This document shows positions 1 through 7,644 of a DNA stretch of 15,176 nt, one piece after another. This DNA is from an uncultured beta proteobacterium (GTDB lineage: Bacteria; Pseudomonadota; Gammaproteobacteria; Burkholderiales; Burkholderiaceae_B). The stretch spans positions 1 to 15,176 of the forward strand of contig CAIYWO010000373.1 of the NCBI GenBank assembly GCA_903929925.1, written 5' to 3'. The position numbers and the translations under genes are program-made. Under the pieces are notes generated by a model. That model had not been told where the DNA came from. It saw nothing but the letters and a program-made list of their open reading frames with translations, and ran no database searches. How positions within the stretch are numbered: the first letter of the stretch is position 1; every line of letters starts with the position of its first letter.

Positions 1-640
1 GCCCGATGTGTTGGCATGCGCTTGCAGCTTTGTACTTTAAGTCGATCAGGAAACCGTAGCCCGTGTGGTTCAGACGCGTTAAATCAATCTGTTTGAGAAG
101 CGCAATCGCATACATGTTATAGCCACCCGTATAGTCAGACACATGACTACCCAGCACTAGACGTGCGTACATATTCCCACCACGACTCAAAAGCTTACGA
201 TGCCATTGCCAGTTTGGACTTGAACCGCCCGGGATGTACCTTGACCCTAATACAAAGTCGTGCCCTGCTTGGGCGAGTCTAATAAAGTCTGTCAGGTATT
301 TAGGATTGTGAGACAGATCAGCATCCATTTGCATGACAAAATCTGGCGCGATGGGTAATCGCAACATGCGTGTTAGACCCTCAATGTATGCTTTCCCTAG
401 TCCTTCTTTTACGGGACGTACGATCAAGGTCACACGAAAACGGTCAGACAACAAACGTTGGGCTGCTTCTTGAACTACTGCGGCTGTGCCATCGGGCGAT
501 GAGTCATCCAGCACGTAGACGTCTATCTCTACATCGGGAGTGCGCTTGCCGACGTCCGCTAGCGCACCGAGTAACGTACCGATATTTTTCGACTCGTTGT
601 AGGTTGGGACAAGTATTGCTAGCCTCAAGGAGTGCCCCAC
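1..640 (-). CDS. family 2 glycosyltransferase, dolichol/polyprenol-phosphate mannosyltransferase type (3' end outside window)
   Basis: An open frame runs from about 640 off the left edge and encodes at least 213 residues. It has a GT-A nucleotide-sugar fold signature: LVPTYNE (residues 10-16), LDDSSPDGT (44-52), the metal-binding DxD motif QMDADLSHNP (104-113), GSRYIPGG (132-139) and DYTGGYNMYA (169-178). This order matches the DPM1/Ppm1-like branch of GT2, which transfers a sugar (usually mannose or glucose) from a nucleotide donor to a polyprenyl phosphate on the cytoplasmic membrane face. No membrane segment is visible in this part; a C-terminal one could lie outside. The start is uncertain. 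GTG at 640 is used because a stop lies 8 codons upstream; TTG at 628 is possible, and neither has a good Shine-Dalgarno. It follows tRNA-Pro and its terminator. The sugar and acceptor cannot be told from the sequence. Confidence 0.85.
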   Translation of the reverse strand, partial: MGHSLRLAILVPTYNESKNIGTLLGALADVGKRTPDVEIDVYVLDDSSPDGTAAVVQEAAQRLLSDRFRVTLIVRPVKEGLGKAYIEGLTRMLRLPIAPDFVMQMDADLSHNPKYLTDFIRLAQAGHDFVLGSRYIPGGSSPNWQWHRKLLSRGGNMYARLVLGSHVSDYTGGYNMYAIALLKQIDLTRLNHTGYGFLIDLKYKAASACQHIG

Positions 641-724
641 AATAATGAGAAGCCAACGCTTCGCAGATTAGACAAGCCCCAGCGGCGTGCGCGAGCCGAC
701 TATAGAGCGCAAGGCTGAATTGTA

Positions 725-757
725 AAGGGGTTAGCTTCTTTTGAAAGCTAACCCCTT
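725..757 (-). terminator. strong hairpin downstream of tRNA-Pro
   Basis: A perfect 13-bp inverted repeat (arms 725-737 and 745-757, loop 738-744) lies 8 nt beyond the 3' end of tRNA-Pro. Its GGGG/CCCC core makes it very stable. On the minus strand it is followed by only a short T-rich stretch (TTTACAATT), so it is a weakish version of an intrinsic terminator. It most likely ends the tRNA-Pro transcript and separates it from the glycosyltransferase. The rest of 641-765 shows no gene. Confidence 0.7.
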
Positions 758-765
758 GATATTAC

Positions 766-844
<79 letters not shown>

Positions 845-852
845 AGGATGAA

Positions 853-861
853 AGTATAGCA
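853..861 (-). promoter_or_regulatory. extended -10 element for tRNA-Pro
   Basis: On the minus strand the sequence TGCTATACT is an extended -10 (TGn plus a 5/6 match to TATAAT), ending 10 nt before the mature tRNA-Pro 5' end. No good -35 hexamer is seen at 16-18 nt upstream, which fits extended -10 promoters. The tRNA might also be read through from the merR-like gene, which ends at 894. Confidence 0.4.
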
Positions 862-893
862 GAGCCAACGAGGTCCTGCCGAGCGGATAGACC

Positions 894-1310
894 TTAACCC
901 AGCTTCAGTTGGCCACTCGGTGGGTGCCTGTCTTGCGCATGAATCAACATCTCACGAATGCTGCTGAGCTCGGTGCGCAAAGAGTGCAACTCTTGAGCCG
1001 TCAGTCGAACTGCTGCATCGGGATCTTGCTGTGGCACTTCGCGCCCTTCACCCAAACGGTTGCGTGCTCCGCTAATCGTAAAACCTTGCTCATACAACAG
1101 CTCACGTATTTTGCGAATGAGCAAAACCTCATGGTGCTGGTAATAACGCCGGTTACCACGACGCTTGACAGGCTTAAGTTGTGTGAACTCTTGCTCCCAG
1201 TAGCGAAGAACATGCGGTTTGACGCCACATAAATCACTTACCTCACCTATAGTGAAGTATCGCTTGGCCGGAATCGGTGGTAATACAAATGGCTTGTCTG
1301 AAATCGTCAT
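894..1310 (-). CDS. MerR-family transcriptional regulator downstream of ihfA
   Basis: This 138-residue protein has an N-terminal MerR winged helix-turn-helix: RYFTIGEVSDLCGVKPHVLRYWEQEF at about residues 17-42, then the wing RRGNRRYY (50-57) and a helix ending near residue 90. The C-terminal part (about 100-130) is predicted helical, as in the dimerising coiled coil of the family. No cysteine cluster for metal sensing is present. It belongs to the short MerR-like group found next to ihfA in many beta- and gammaproteobacteria, whose target is generally unknown. The ATG start is 44 bp after the ihfA stop and the N-terminus IPAKRYFTIGEV is typical of the group; the Shine-Dalgarno is poor (AGG only 2 nt from ATG). 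It is probably the last protein gene of the pheST-ihfA unit. Confidence 0.92.
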   Translation of the reverse strand: MTISDKPFVLPPIPAKRYFTIGEVSDLCGVKPHVLRYWEQEFTQLKPVKRRGNRRYYQHHEVLLIRKIRELLYEQGFTISGARNRLGEGREVPQQDPDAAVRLTAQELHSLRTELSSIREMLIHAQDRHPPSGQLKLG

Positions 1311-1354
1311 AACCTGAGCTTAATACGAAAGTCGGTAGTGAGGCCACACACAAA

Positions 1355-1666
1355 TTAAATTTGCGGCTGCTCTGGATTTTCAACAGCTCCCTTGAGCTTT
1401 TGGCTAGCATGAAATGTGACGACGCGACGAGCTGCGATCGGTATCGTTTCGCCCGTCTTGGGATTGCGCCCAGGACGAGGTGGCTTGTGACGAACCTGAA
1501 AATTTCCAAACCCGGAGAGCTTCACTGGCTCGCCTCGCGCTAAGGCGTCACGAATTTCTTCAAAAAAAGTATCAACGATGTCCTTAGCCTCGCGCTTGTT
1601 CAGCCCAACGCGGTCGAACAGGAGCTCAGCGAGCTCGGCTTTGGTCAATGTGCGAGGTTCAGTCAT
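1355..1666 (-). CDS. ihfA: integration host factor subunit alpha
   Basis: This 103-residue DNABII protein forms the IHF heterodimer with IhfB and sharply bends DNA at specific sites, affecting sigma-54 activation, recombination and replication. Signatures are the N-terminal helices TLTKAELAELLFDRVGLNK, the core KLSGFGNFQVR (residues 49-59), and the beta-arm RNPKTGETIPI holding the proline that intercalates in the minor groove. LTKAEL at the N-terminus and its place after pheT point to the alpha rather than beta subunit. It lies 44 bp after pheT and 44 bp before the merR-like gene, as in the classic pheST-ihfA operon. The short C-terminal tail (ENPEQPQI) is unremarkable. IHF could bend the sigma-54 promoter of glnK in this same window, but that is inference. 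Confidence 0.97.
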   Translation of the reverse strand: MTEPRTLTKAELAELLFDRVGLNKREAKDIVDTFFEEIRDALARGEPVKLSGFGNFQVRHKPPRPGRNPKTGETIPIAARRVVTFHASQKLKGAVENPEQPQI

Positions 1667-1710
1667 AAGTTAGATCAGTTTTAAAGCGTTAAATAGCTAC
1701 CATGCCAAGA

Positions 1711-4122
1711 CTATCTAGGACGTGCTTGATGCGCAGTTTCTAGAGCTTGGCGGATTTTTGCGACGCATCCATCAACGCGAGCGTCATCCAGCGTGACCTC
1801 GGTGTCTTGCAAAGTTATACGGAAAGCAAGACTCTTTTCCTGTGTTGCTTCCTTGGAAGGATCTCTCCACTGGTCAAATAGTTGCACATCCTGAACAATA
1901 TTCAGAGTCGAGTCTGCGGAAATCGTATTCTGAATAGTATCCAATAAAGACTGTACAGTTTTATCGGTAGAAACCCATATAGCCAAATCGCGCTGCACCG
2001 TAGGTTGCTTTGAAAGCTCCTTTACCTTTGGCATCGGAACCAACCGCAAGGGGTCGTAGGCGAGTTCAAACAAGACAGGTGCTGTGCCAAGCTCTTGTTC
2101 CTGTACCCACTTCGGATGTAACTCTCCGATTAAGCCAATGCTCTTGCCTTCCAGCAAAATCTCTGCGCTACGGCCAGGATGCAGTAGCGGGTGTGACAGA
2201 GGTGCAAAACGGACCTCGGCTAAACAAGCATCGAGTAATGTTTCTACGTCGCGTTTAACATCAAAAAAGTCTACATTCTTTGAGGGCAAGCCCCATTGAT
2301 CAGCAACCGCACTACCCCATGCTGCACCCGCTAGCTTCTGAGGTTGCTCAATACCTGCCACGGCTAACGGACCATCTTTAACTTGTGCGTGTCTCTTGAA
2401 GACTCTTCCAAGTTCAAACACACGGACGCGAGATTGCTTGCGATTTGCGTTGTAGCGAATGTTTGCAACCAAGCCAGGCAACAAAGAGGTGCGCATCACC
2501 GCTAATTGACTAGCGATCGGGTTGAGCAGTCCTATCGGATCACTTACCCCAAGCATGTCATGTTCCCACGAAGCTTCGACAAATGAGAAATTAATAACTT
2601 CCTGATAGTCCAGACCGGCGATATCGGCGCGAATGGCATGCGCCGAACGCTCTGCCTCAGGCGAGTGTCGCATCACTGCCGCTGCCATGGGTGGGTTCGC
2701 TGGAATGTTGTCAAAGCCAATAATCCGTGCAACTTCTTCGATCAGGTCTTCTTCAATGGCGATGTCAAAGCGGTACGAAGGCGGAGTGACAACGAACTGT
2801 TCTGGTGTCGAACTAAACGTAAACCCAAGACGTGCGAAGGTGGTTGACACTTGCTCGTGCGATACCGGGATGCCCAGCACACGTTGGCAACGAGCTAGCC
2901 GCATGGCGACCGGCTGTCTCTGAGGCATGTTGACTAACTGATCATCAATCGGACCAGCCTGACCGCCACAAATTTCTAGAATCAACCCAGTAATTAGTTC
3001 CAAGTGCTCGGGTATCTGCTGAAAATCGACGCCTCGCTCAAAGCGATGACTGGCCTCAGAACTAAGCTTGAGCTTACGCGCACGACCGGCAATAGATTCC
3101 GGCCACCAGAATGCGGCCTCCACGTAAATATTGACTGTATCGAGCGTCACAGCTGTCGACAAGCCACCCATAATGCCAACAAGACTTTCCGGTTGATCGC
3201 CGCTGACGATGATGCCCATAGAGGGATCAAGCTTGATTGTTTGCTCGCTCAACAAAGTAAGGGATTCCCCCTCACGTGCCCAGCGCACTTCTATCTTTTG
3301 TTCCGGCATCCGGTCGAGGTCAAATACGTGGGTTGGACGTCCGAGCTCGAGCATCACATAATTCGATATGTCAACCAAGGCACTGACCGAGCGCTGCCCT
3401 GCACGTTTAAGGCGCTGCACGAGCCATTCAGGAGATTGCGCACGCGCGTTCACGCCGCGCACGATACGTCCGGCAAAGCGACCGCATAAGTCGGGCGCAC
3501 TGACCGTCACAGGAAGCATGTCGGGAATGGACGGCTTGATAGAGGGAATTGCCGGCGCCTTGAGTTCTGCACCCGTTAGCGCGGATACTTCACGCGCCAC
3601 GCCTAAAATTGACAGGCAGTCCGCACGATTGGGCGTCAGTTTTAGGGTGAAGAGCGTGTCATCCAGAGCCAAGGCCTCACGAATATCTGTACCTGGCACA
3701 AGTCCTGCGTCTAGGACCAATAAACCATCATGATCCTGTGACAGACCAAGCTCTCGTGCAGAGCAAAGCATGCCAGAGGATTCGACACCACGCATTTTCG
3801 CGATGCCGATCTTCATATTGCCTGGAAGCACGGCGCCTACGGTCGCAAGTGGAACGTTAATCCCCGCCGCAGCGTTGGGGGCACCACAAACGATCTGAAG
3901 CATCGTGCCTGTGCCCGCATCGACCTGACACACACGCAATTTATCCGCGTTGGGGTGTGGCTCGGCGCTCACGATACGCGCGACGACAACGCCTGTAAAG
4001 GCAGGTGCGAAGGGATTTGTTTCTTCGACCTCAAGACCCGCCATCGTGAGCCGATGTGAGAGCTCATCCGTTGTGATGCCAGGATTTACCAACGTACGTA
4101 GCCAGGATTCAGGAAATTGCAT
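1711..4122 (-). CDS. pheT: phenylalanyl-tRNA synthetase beta subunit
   Basis: This 803-residue protein, at the normal family length, is the tRNA-binding and editing subunit of the (alpha-beta)2 enzyme that charges tRNA-Phe. Domains in order: a short N-terminal module; an EMAP-II-like tRNA-binding fold at about 39-150 with HPNADKLRVCQVD (56-68); the B3/B4 editing module in the middle (around GRPTHVFDLDRM and the EAAFWWPESIAGRARKL stretch); the B5 domain (about 400-475); the catalytic-like core; and a C-terminal FDX-ACB anticodon-binding domain (about 705-800) beginning near KELSKQPTVQRDLAIWV. No frameshift or gap is visible. The ATG start at 4122 lies 26 bp after the pheS stop and gives the usual MQFPESWLR N-terminus; the Shine-Dalgarno is weak, suggesting coupling to pheS translation. 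Confidence 0.98.
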   Translation of the reverse strand: MQFPESWLRTLVNPGITTDELSHRLTMAGLEVEETNPFAPAFTGVVVARIVSAEPHPNADKLRVCQVDAGTGTMLQIVCGAPNAAAGINVPLATVGAVLPGNMKIGIAKMRGVESSGMLCSARELGLSQDHDGLLVLDAGLVPGTDIREALALDDTLFTLKLTPNRADCLSILGVAREVSALTGAELKAPAIPSIKPSIPDMLPVTVSAPDLCGRFAGRIVRGVNARAQSPEWLVQRLKRAGQRSVSALVDISNYVMLELGRPTHVFDLDRMPEQKIEVRWAREGESLTLLSEQTIKLDPSMGIIVSGDQPESLVGIMGGLSTAVTLDTVNIYVEAAFWWPESIAGRARKLKLSSEASHRFERGVDFQQIPEHLELITGLILEICGGQAGPIDDQLVNMPQRQPVAMRLARCQRVLGIPVSHEQVSTTFARLGFTFSSTPEQFVVTPPSYRFDIAIEEDLIEEVARIIGFDNIPANPPMAAAVMRHSPEAERSAHAIRADIAGLDYQEVINFSFVEASWEHDMLGVSDPIGLLNPIASQLAVMRTSLLPGLVANIRYNANRKQSRVRVFELGRVFKRHAQVKDGPLAVAGIEQPQKLAGAAWGSAVADQWGLPSKNVDFFDVKRDVETLLDACLAEVRFAPLSHPLLHPGRSAEILLEGKSIGLIGELHPKWVQEQELGTAPVLFELAYDPLRLVPMPKVKELSKQPTVQRDLAIWVSTDKTVQSLLDTIQNTISADSTLNIVQDVQLFDQWRDPSKEATQEKSLAFRITLQDTEVTLDDARVDGCVAKIRQALETAHQARPR

Positions 4123-4148
4123 GGTGAACCGTATCGGTCTAAAACTAA

Positions 4149-5171
4149 TTAATCGTTGAACTGCTGCAAGAAGCGCAGGTCGCCTTCAAAAAACTGACGT
4201 AAATCATTCACGCCGTAACGCAGCATCGTTAAGCGTTCTAGTCCAGAACCAAACGCAAATCCAATGTATCGCTCGGGATCTAAACCAAAGTTTCGAACAA
4301 CATCAGGATGCACCTGACCGGAGCCAGAAATCTCCAGCCAGCGACCTTTATTCGGACCGGAGGTGAACATCATGTCGATCTCCGCCGATGGCTCGGTAAA
4401 CGGAAAAAACGAGGGGCGAAAACGCAGAACCAAATCTTCCGTCTCAAAGAAACACTGGAGGAAGTTGGTGTAAACACCTTTCAGATCTGCAAATGAAATG
4501 TTCTCATCAATCCACAGCCCCTCGACTTGATGAAACATCGGTGAATGCGTTGCGTCACTGTCCACTCTATACGTACGACCAGGCGCGATAACCTTGATCG
4601 GCGGCTTGTTCATCCGCGCATAGCGAACTTGCATTGGACTTGTATGGGTGCGCAAGAGCAAAGGTAAACCTTTGTCGTCCTGCATATCAACGTAAAACGT
4701 GTCCTGCATCGACCGGGCAGGATGGTTCTCTGGGTTATTCAAGGCCGTGAAGTTGGTCCAGTCGTTCTCAATCTCGGGGCCGTCGGCCACATCGAAACCA
4801 ATAGACTTGAAAATTTCTTCAACCCTTTGCCAGGTGCGAATAACAGGATGGATACCGCCTTTACCGCGTCCTCTGCCTGGTAACGTCACGTCAATCGTCT
4901 CGCTCGCCAAGCGCGCATTCAGCTCCGCCTGCGCAAGCTCTGCACGACGCGCGTTGAGCAGACCTTCGATCTGCTGCTTAATTTGATTGATGCGTGCACC
5001 TTCAGAACGCTTTGCCTCTGCATCAAGCTTGGCGAGTCCTTTGAGCATCTCAGTCAAGGAGCCCTGCTTGCCCAAGAACTTCGCTTTCGCATTTTCAAGA
5101 GCAGCAGCATCGACAGCTTGTTCAAACTGCGCACGCGCCTGTTCGATCAGGTCGGTAGCTAATCCAGTCAT
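4149..5171 (-). CDS. pheS: phenylalanyl-tRNA synthetase alpha subunit
   Basis: This 340-residue catalytic subunit makes Phe-AMP and transfers Phe to tRNA-Phe. An N-terminal coiled coil (about 1-90), rich in Ala, Lys and Glu, contacts the tRNA. The class II catalytic core follows with motif 2 around RTYRVDSDATHSPMFHQVEG (199-218), FPFTEPSAEID (257-267) and motif 3 GFAFGSGLERL (304-314). Ala306 sits at the amino-acid pocket position equivalent to Ala294 of E. coli PheS. The start at 5171 has AAGG 9 nt upstream and gives the normal N-terminus. The 81-bp gap to rplT holds a terminator-like hairpin, so expression may be uncoupled from the ribosomal genes. pheT follows directly. Confidence 0.98.
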   Translation of the reverse strand: MTGLATDLIEQARAQFEQAVDAAALENAKAKFLGKQGSLTEMLKGLAKLDAEAKRSEGARINQIKQQIEGLLNARRAELAQAELNARLASETIDVTLPGRGRGKGGIHPVIRTWQRVEEIFKSIGFDVADGPEIENDWTNFTALNNPENHPARSMQDTFYVDMQDDKGLPLLLRTHTSPMQVRYARMNKPPIKVIAPGRTYRVDSDATHSPMFHQVEGLWIDENISFADLKGVYTNFLQCFFETEDLVLRFRPSFFPFTEPSAEIDMMFTSGPNKGRWLEISGSGQVHPDVVRNFGLDPERYIGFAFGSGLERLTMLRYGVNDLRQFFEGDLRFLQQFND

Positions 5172-5199
5172 CTTATAAAGCCTTCAGGAAACACAGCTT

Positions 5200-5231
5200 A
5201 AAAATGCAAACGGAGCCCAGCAGGCCCCGTT
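5200..5231 (-). terminator. terminator-like hairpin between rplT and pheS
   Basis: On the minus strand a 9-bp stem (arms 5223-5231 and 5209-5217, one G-U pair) with loop TGCTG lies 21 nt after the rplT stop. It is followed by TGCA and then a run of five T (5200-5204). The T run is offset by 4 nt, so termination is probably partial and the structure may act as an attenuator ahead of pheST. E. coli has an attenuator at the same place. No pheS promoter was identified in the gap. Confidence 0.6.
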
Positions 5232-5252
5232 CACACATAGATCGCGCGGTGC

Positions 5253-5612
5253 TTACGCAGCCAACGCAGATTTGACCTGATTGACAACAGCTGCGAAACC
5301 AGCCTTGTCATGCACGGCCATGTCGGCAAGTACCTTACGATCGAGCTCGATCGCTGCCTTCTTGAGTCCGGCAACAAACACGCTGTACGTTACGCCGTGC
5401 TCGCGCACAGCAGCGTTGATACGTGTGATCCACAATGCGCGGAACGTACGCTTTTTGTTGCGACGGTCACGATAAGCGTACTGGCCAGCACGCATGACTG
5501 CTTGCTTAGCAATACGGAACACATTACCGCGACGACCACGGTAGCCTTTGGCTGCCGAAATAACTTTTTTGTGACGGGCTCTTGCCGTTACACCACGTTT
5601 TACGCGAGGCAT
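5253..5612 (-). CDS. rplT: 50S ribosomal protein L20
   Basis: This 119-residue protein matches bL20 across its length, starting MPRVKRGVTARARHKKV and continuing with the very basic extended N-terminus that threads 23S rRNA, then the globular C-terminal half (AVREHGVTYSVFVAGLKKA). It is an early assembly protein of the large subunit and, in E. coli, represses its own operon by binding the leader mRNA upstream of rpmI. A clear AGGAG lies 8 nt before the ATG. It follows rpmI after 13 bp, so the two are translated as a pair. Confidence 0.98.
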   Translation of the reverse strand: MPRVKRGVTARARHKKVISAAKGYRGRRGNVFRIAKQAVMRAGQYAYRDRRNKKRTFRALWITRINAAVREHGVTYSVFVAGLKKAAIELDRKVLADMAVHDKAGFAAVVNQVKSALAA

Positions 5613-5625
5613 TTAGTATCTCCTA

Positions 5626-5823
5626 TCAAGCGAAAGGCATCATGGCTTTGACTGAAGCCACGTTGGTTTTATCGACCGCTGCCGAACCGCGCAATTGACG
5701 CTTGTTCTTAGTGGTTTTTTTGGTCAGGATGTGACGTTTAAACGCCTGGCCCCGCTTGATTGATCCGCTACCGCGAACCTGAAAGCGCTTTGCAGCACTT
5801 TTCTTGGTCTTCATCTTAGGCAT
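5626..5823 (-). CDS. rpmI: 50S ribosomal protein L35
   Basis: This 65-residue, highly basic protein begins MPKMKTKKSAAKRFQV and contains RGQAFKRHILTKKTTKNKRQLRG, the standard bL35 pattern. It is a component of the large ribosomal subunit. The start has AGGA 6 nt upstream. Unlike the usual infC-rpmI-rplT order, no infC precedes it: the upstream neighbour is comM, 230 bp away. Transcription must therefore start in that gap or read through from comM. A perfect TATAAT at 6034-6039 is a candidate -10. Confidence 0.97.
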   Translation of the reverse strand: MPKMKTKKSAAKRFQVRGSGSIKRGQAFKRHILTKKTTKNKRQLRGSAAVDKTNVASVKAMMPFA

Positions 5824-5920
5824 TGCTATTCCTATTACTTAAAATTGTGTTCTGAAGGTGCCTTGTCTAATCGTCGCTAGATTGCCGCAAACGATCGCAA
5901 GTCTTGGTTACCCTAGAGCC

Positions 5921-5950
5921 ACTTCTCGGTACTGCACTTCTCGGTACTGC
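5921..5950. repeat. perfect tandem duplication of a 15-bp unit
   Basis: The unit ACTTCTCGGTACTGC occurs twice back to back (5921-5935 and 5936-5950) in the 230-bp gap between comM and rpmI. On the minus strand it would lie in the 5' leader of the rpmI-rplT mRNA if transcription starts near 6027. No other copy was noticed in the window. Apart from this repeat and the candidate -10, the 5824-6053 gap shows no gene. Confidence 0.9.
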
Positions 5951-6033
5951 AATTACTACGGCCTTCCCCCGCTACACCGTGACGCAGTATTTGAACTACG
6001 CACATCGGATGCAGATACGCAGGAAAGCCTTTG

Positions 6034-6039
6034 ATTATA
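6034..6039 (-). promoter_or_regulatory. candidate -10 (TATAAT) for rpmI-rplT-pheST
   Basis: A perfect TATAAT on the minus strand lies about 15 nt after the comM stop codon, in an A/T-rich stretch. The hexamer at 17-nt spacing (GTGCAA, within the last comM codons) is a poor -35, so this call is tentative. A start near 6027 would give a leader of about 200 nt before rpmI. It is the best promoter candidate for the ribosomal and pheST genes, which have lost infC as their upstream neighbour. Confidence 0.35.
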
Positions 6040-6053
6040 TGACATATTTTTTG

Positions 6054-7562
6054 TTATTGCACGGCTTGAGTTGGCCGGTATCGGTACGCCTCAGATAAAT
6101 GTGCACGGGAAAGCGTTTCGCAGCCCTCCAGATCGGCGCAGGTGCGCGCTACACGCCTCACGCGCTGGATCGATCGCGCCGACAAGCCATGTCTCTCCAT
6201 TAAGGTTCCTAATAAATATTTAGCGTCCTTTTGAAGGTGGCAGTGCTGGTCTAGCAGACTGTCTGGCAAGTCGGCATTTAATCTGCCCTGACGCGCCCGC
6301 TGAAGGTCCCAGGCCATTCGAACGCGTAAGGCGACTGAGGCAGACGTCTCGGACGCTTGTTGTTCATGCCAATGTGTGGTCTCTTGATTCAGCAGAACAT
6401 ACAAGTCAATGCGATCGAGCAACGGTCCGGACACGCGCGCTTGGTAGCTTAGTACCTGGGCCTCCGAACACTGACAACGGCGTTTAGGATGCCCTTGCCA
6501 CCCACACGGGCAAGGATTCATCGTGGCGATAAGCTGAAATTTCGCGGGGAATTGACACGTGCCTTTGGCGCGTGCGATGCAGACATAACCGTTTTCTAGG
6601 GGCTCGCGCAACGCCTCCCGTACCTTCCTGTCGTATTCCGGGAGCTCATCCAGAAACAGTACGCCATGGTGCGCCAACGAGACTTCACCTGGCATGGGTC
6701 GTGCACCTCCTCCAATGACAGCCGCGGCAGACGCAGAGTGATGGGGGCAACGCATAGGTCGTTTTAGAGATATTCCTACATCCAAACCTGCATACGTAGT
6801 AATTGCCGCAAGCTCAAGCGCTTGTGTATCGGACATCGCCGGGAGCAATCCGGCTATTCGCTTTGCAAGCATGCTTTTGCCAACGCCCGGGGTACCCGTC
6901 ATAAGCATACTGTGGCCGCCACTGGCGGCTACCTCAAGGGCTCGTCTGGCCATCAGCTGGCCGCGCACGTCAGACAGGCATGGTTCCGGGGGCACATTCA
7001 CAGAAGCTGCCACATAGATGGGTGTCTGTAACTCTGAGCGGCCGTTTAGATACTCAACAACCTCCTTCAGATCCTTCGCGCCAAGGACGGTTAATGCCGG
7101 AATACGAGAAGCCTCGACCGCGTTACTCCAGGGCAGGACTAATGTCGCCCCGCGCTGATTTCGCGCAACAGAAAGCCCTAGCGCAACTGCGCCACGTGTT
7201 GGAACGAGTGCTCCCGTGAGCGATAGCTCACCAGCCAGTACAAGCGTGGACAGCATCTCTGGTTTTGCAGCAGCTATCTGTCCGGAAACTAACAACACTC
7301 CCAAGGCAATGGGTAGATCGAACCGACCCGACTCTTTGGGTAAATCCGCTGGAGAAAGGTTGACCGTGAGGCGTCCGCTTGGAAAGGCGAAACCGCTACT
7401 TAAAATTGCAGCACGTACGCGTTCCCGACTTTCTCTGACTTCAGCGTCGGCGAGCCCTACAACGTGAAACGCTGGTAACCCTACCCCTAGATGCGTCTCG
7501 ACTCTGACTAGCGGCGCATCAAAGCCCGCGAGCGAGCGACTTAGCAGAATTGCCAACGACAT
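6054..7562 (-). CDS. comM: YifB/ComM family AAA+ ATPase (Mg-chelatase-like)
   Basis: This full-length 502-residue protein has an N-terminal Lon-protease-like fold (about 1-170, starting MSLAILLSRSLAGFDAPLVRVE) and then a Mg-chelatase-type AAA+ core. Walker A is GTPGVGKS (223-230), Walker B VLFLDE (301-306) and the arginine-containing SGPLLDRIDL spans 378-387. Four cysteines (351, 353, 363, 365) in the CPCGWQGHPKRRCQC stretch could bind zinc. ComM in Vibrio and Haemophilus is a hexameric branch-migration helicase that extends heteroduplex during natural transformation; family members also occur in species not known to be competent. The start at 7562 is preceded by GGGGG, which lies in a small hairpin. 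It follows ubiK after 82 bp, as in many Burkholderiales, but here it runs into rpmI. Confidence 0.96.
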   Translation of the reverse strand: MSLAILLSRSLAGFDAPLVRVETHLGVGLPAFHVVGLADAEVRESRERVRAAILSSGFAFPSGRLTVNLSPADLPKESGRFDLPIALGVLLVSGQIAAAKPEMLSTLVLAGELSLTGALVPTRGAVALGLSVARNQRGATLVLPWSNAVEASRIPALTVLGAKDLKEVVEYLNGRSELQTPIYVAASVNVPPEPCLSDVRGQLMARRALEVAASGGHSMLMTGTPGVGKSMLAKRIAGLLPAMSDTQALELAAITTYAGLDVGISLKRPMRCPHHSASAAAVIGGGARPMPGEVSLAHHGVLFLDELPEYDRKVREALREPLENGYVCIARAKGTCQFPAKFQLIATMNPCPCGWQGHPKRRCQCSEAQVLSYQARVSGPLLDRIDLYVLLNQETTHWHEQQASETSASVALRVRMAWDLQRARQGRLNADLPDSLLDQHCHLQKDAKYLLGTLMERHGLSARSIQRVRRVARTCADLEGCETLSRAHLSEAYRYRPTQAVQ

Positions 7563-7564
7563 AA

Positions 7565-7585
7565 AGCCCCCTAAAAAATAGGGCT
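7565..7585 (-). other. small hairpin covering the comM ribosome-binding site
   Basis: On the minus strand AGCCCTA and TAGGGGGCT flank a T-rich loop, forming a short imperfect stem whose 3' arm contains the AGGGGG Shine-Dalgarno of comM, about 3-4 nt from the ATG. Pairing would hide the ribosome-binding site. Whether it forms in the cell is unknown; it could also be a chance palindrome. Confidence 0.35.
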
Positions 7586-7644
7586 AATCATGCGTCATGT
7601 CTAAGCAGTGGCAACCGCAAAGTGAACGGAAGTATCCGCTCGTA

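Noticed and set aside
370..645. 91-codon plus-strand frame opposite the glycosyltransferase
   Set aside because: It is the antisense shadow of a clear GT2 reading frame and shows no recognisable motif.
5904..6098. 64-codon plus-strand open frame across the comM-rpmI gap
   Set aside because: It runs antisense into the comM 3' end, its LLGTALLGTA segment simply translates the 15-bp tandem repeat, it has no Shine-Dalgarno, and it resembles no known family.
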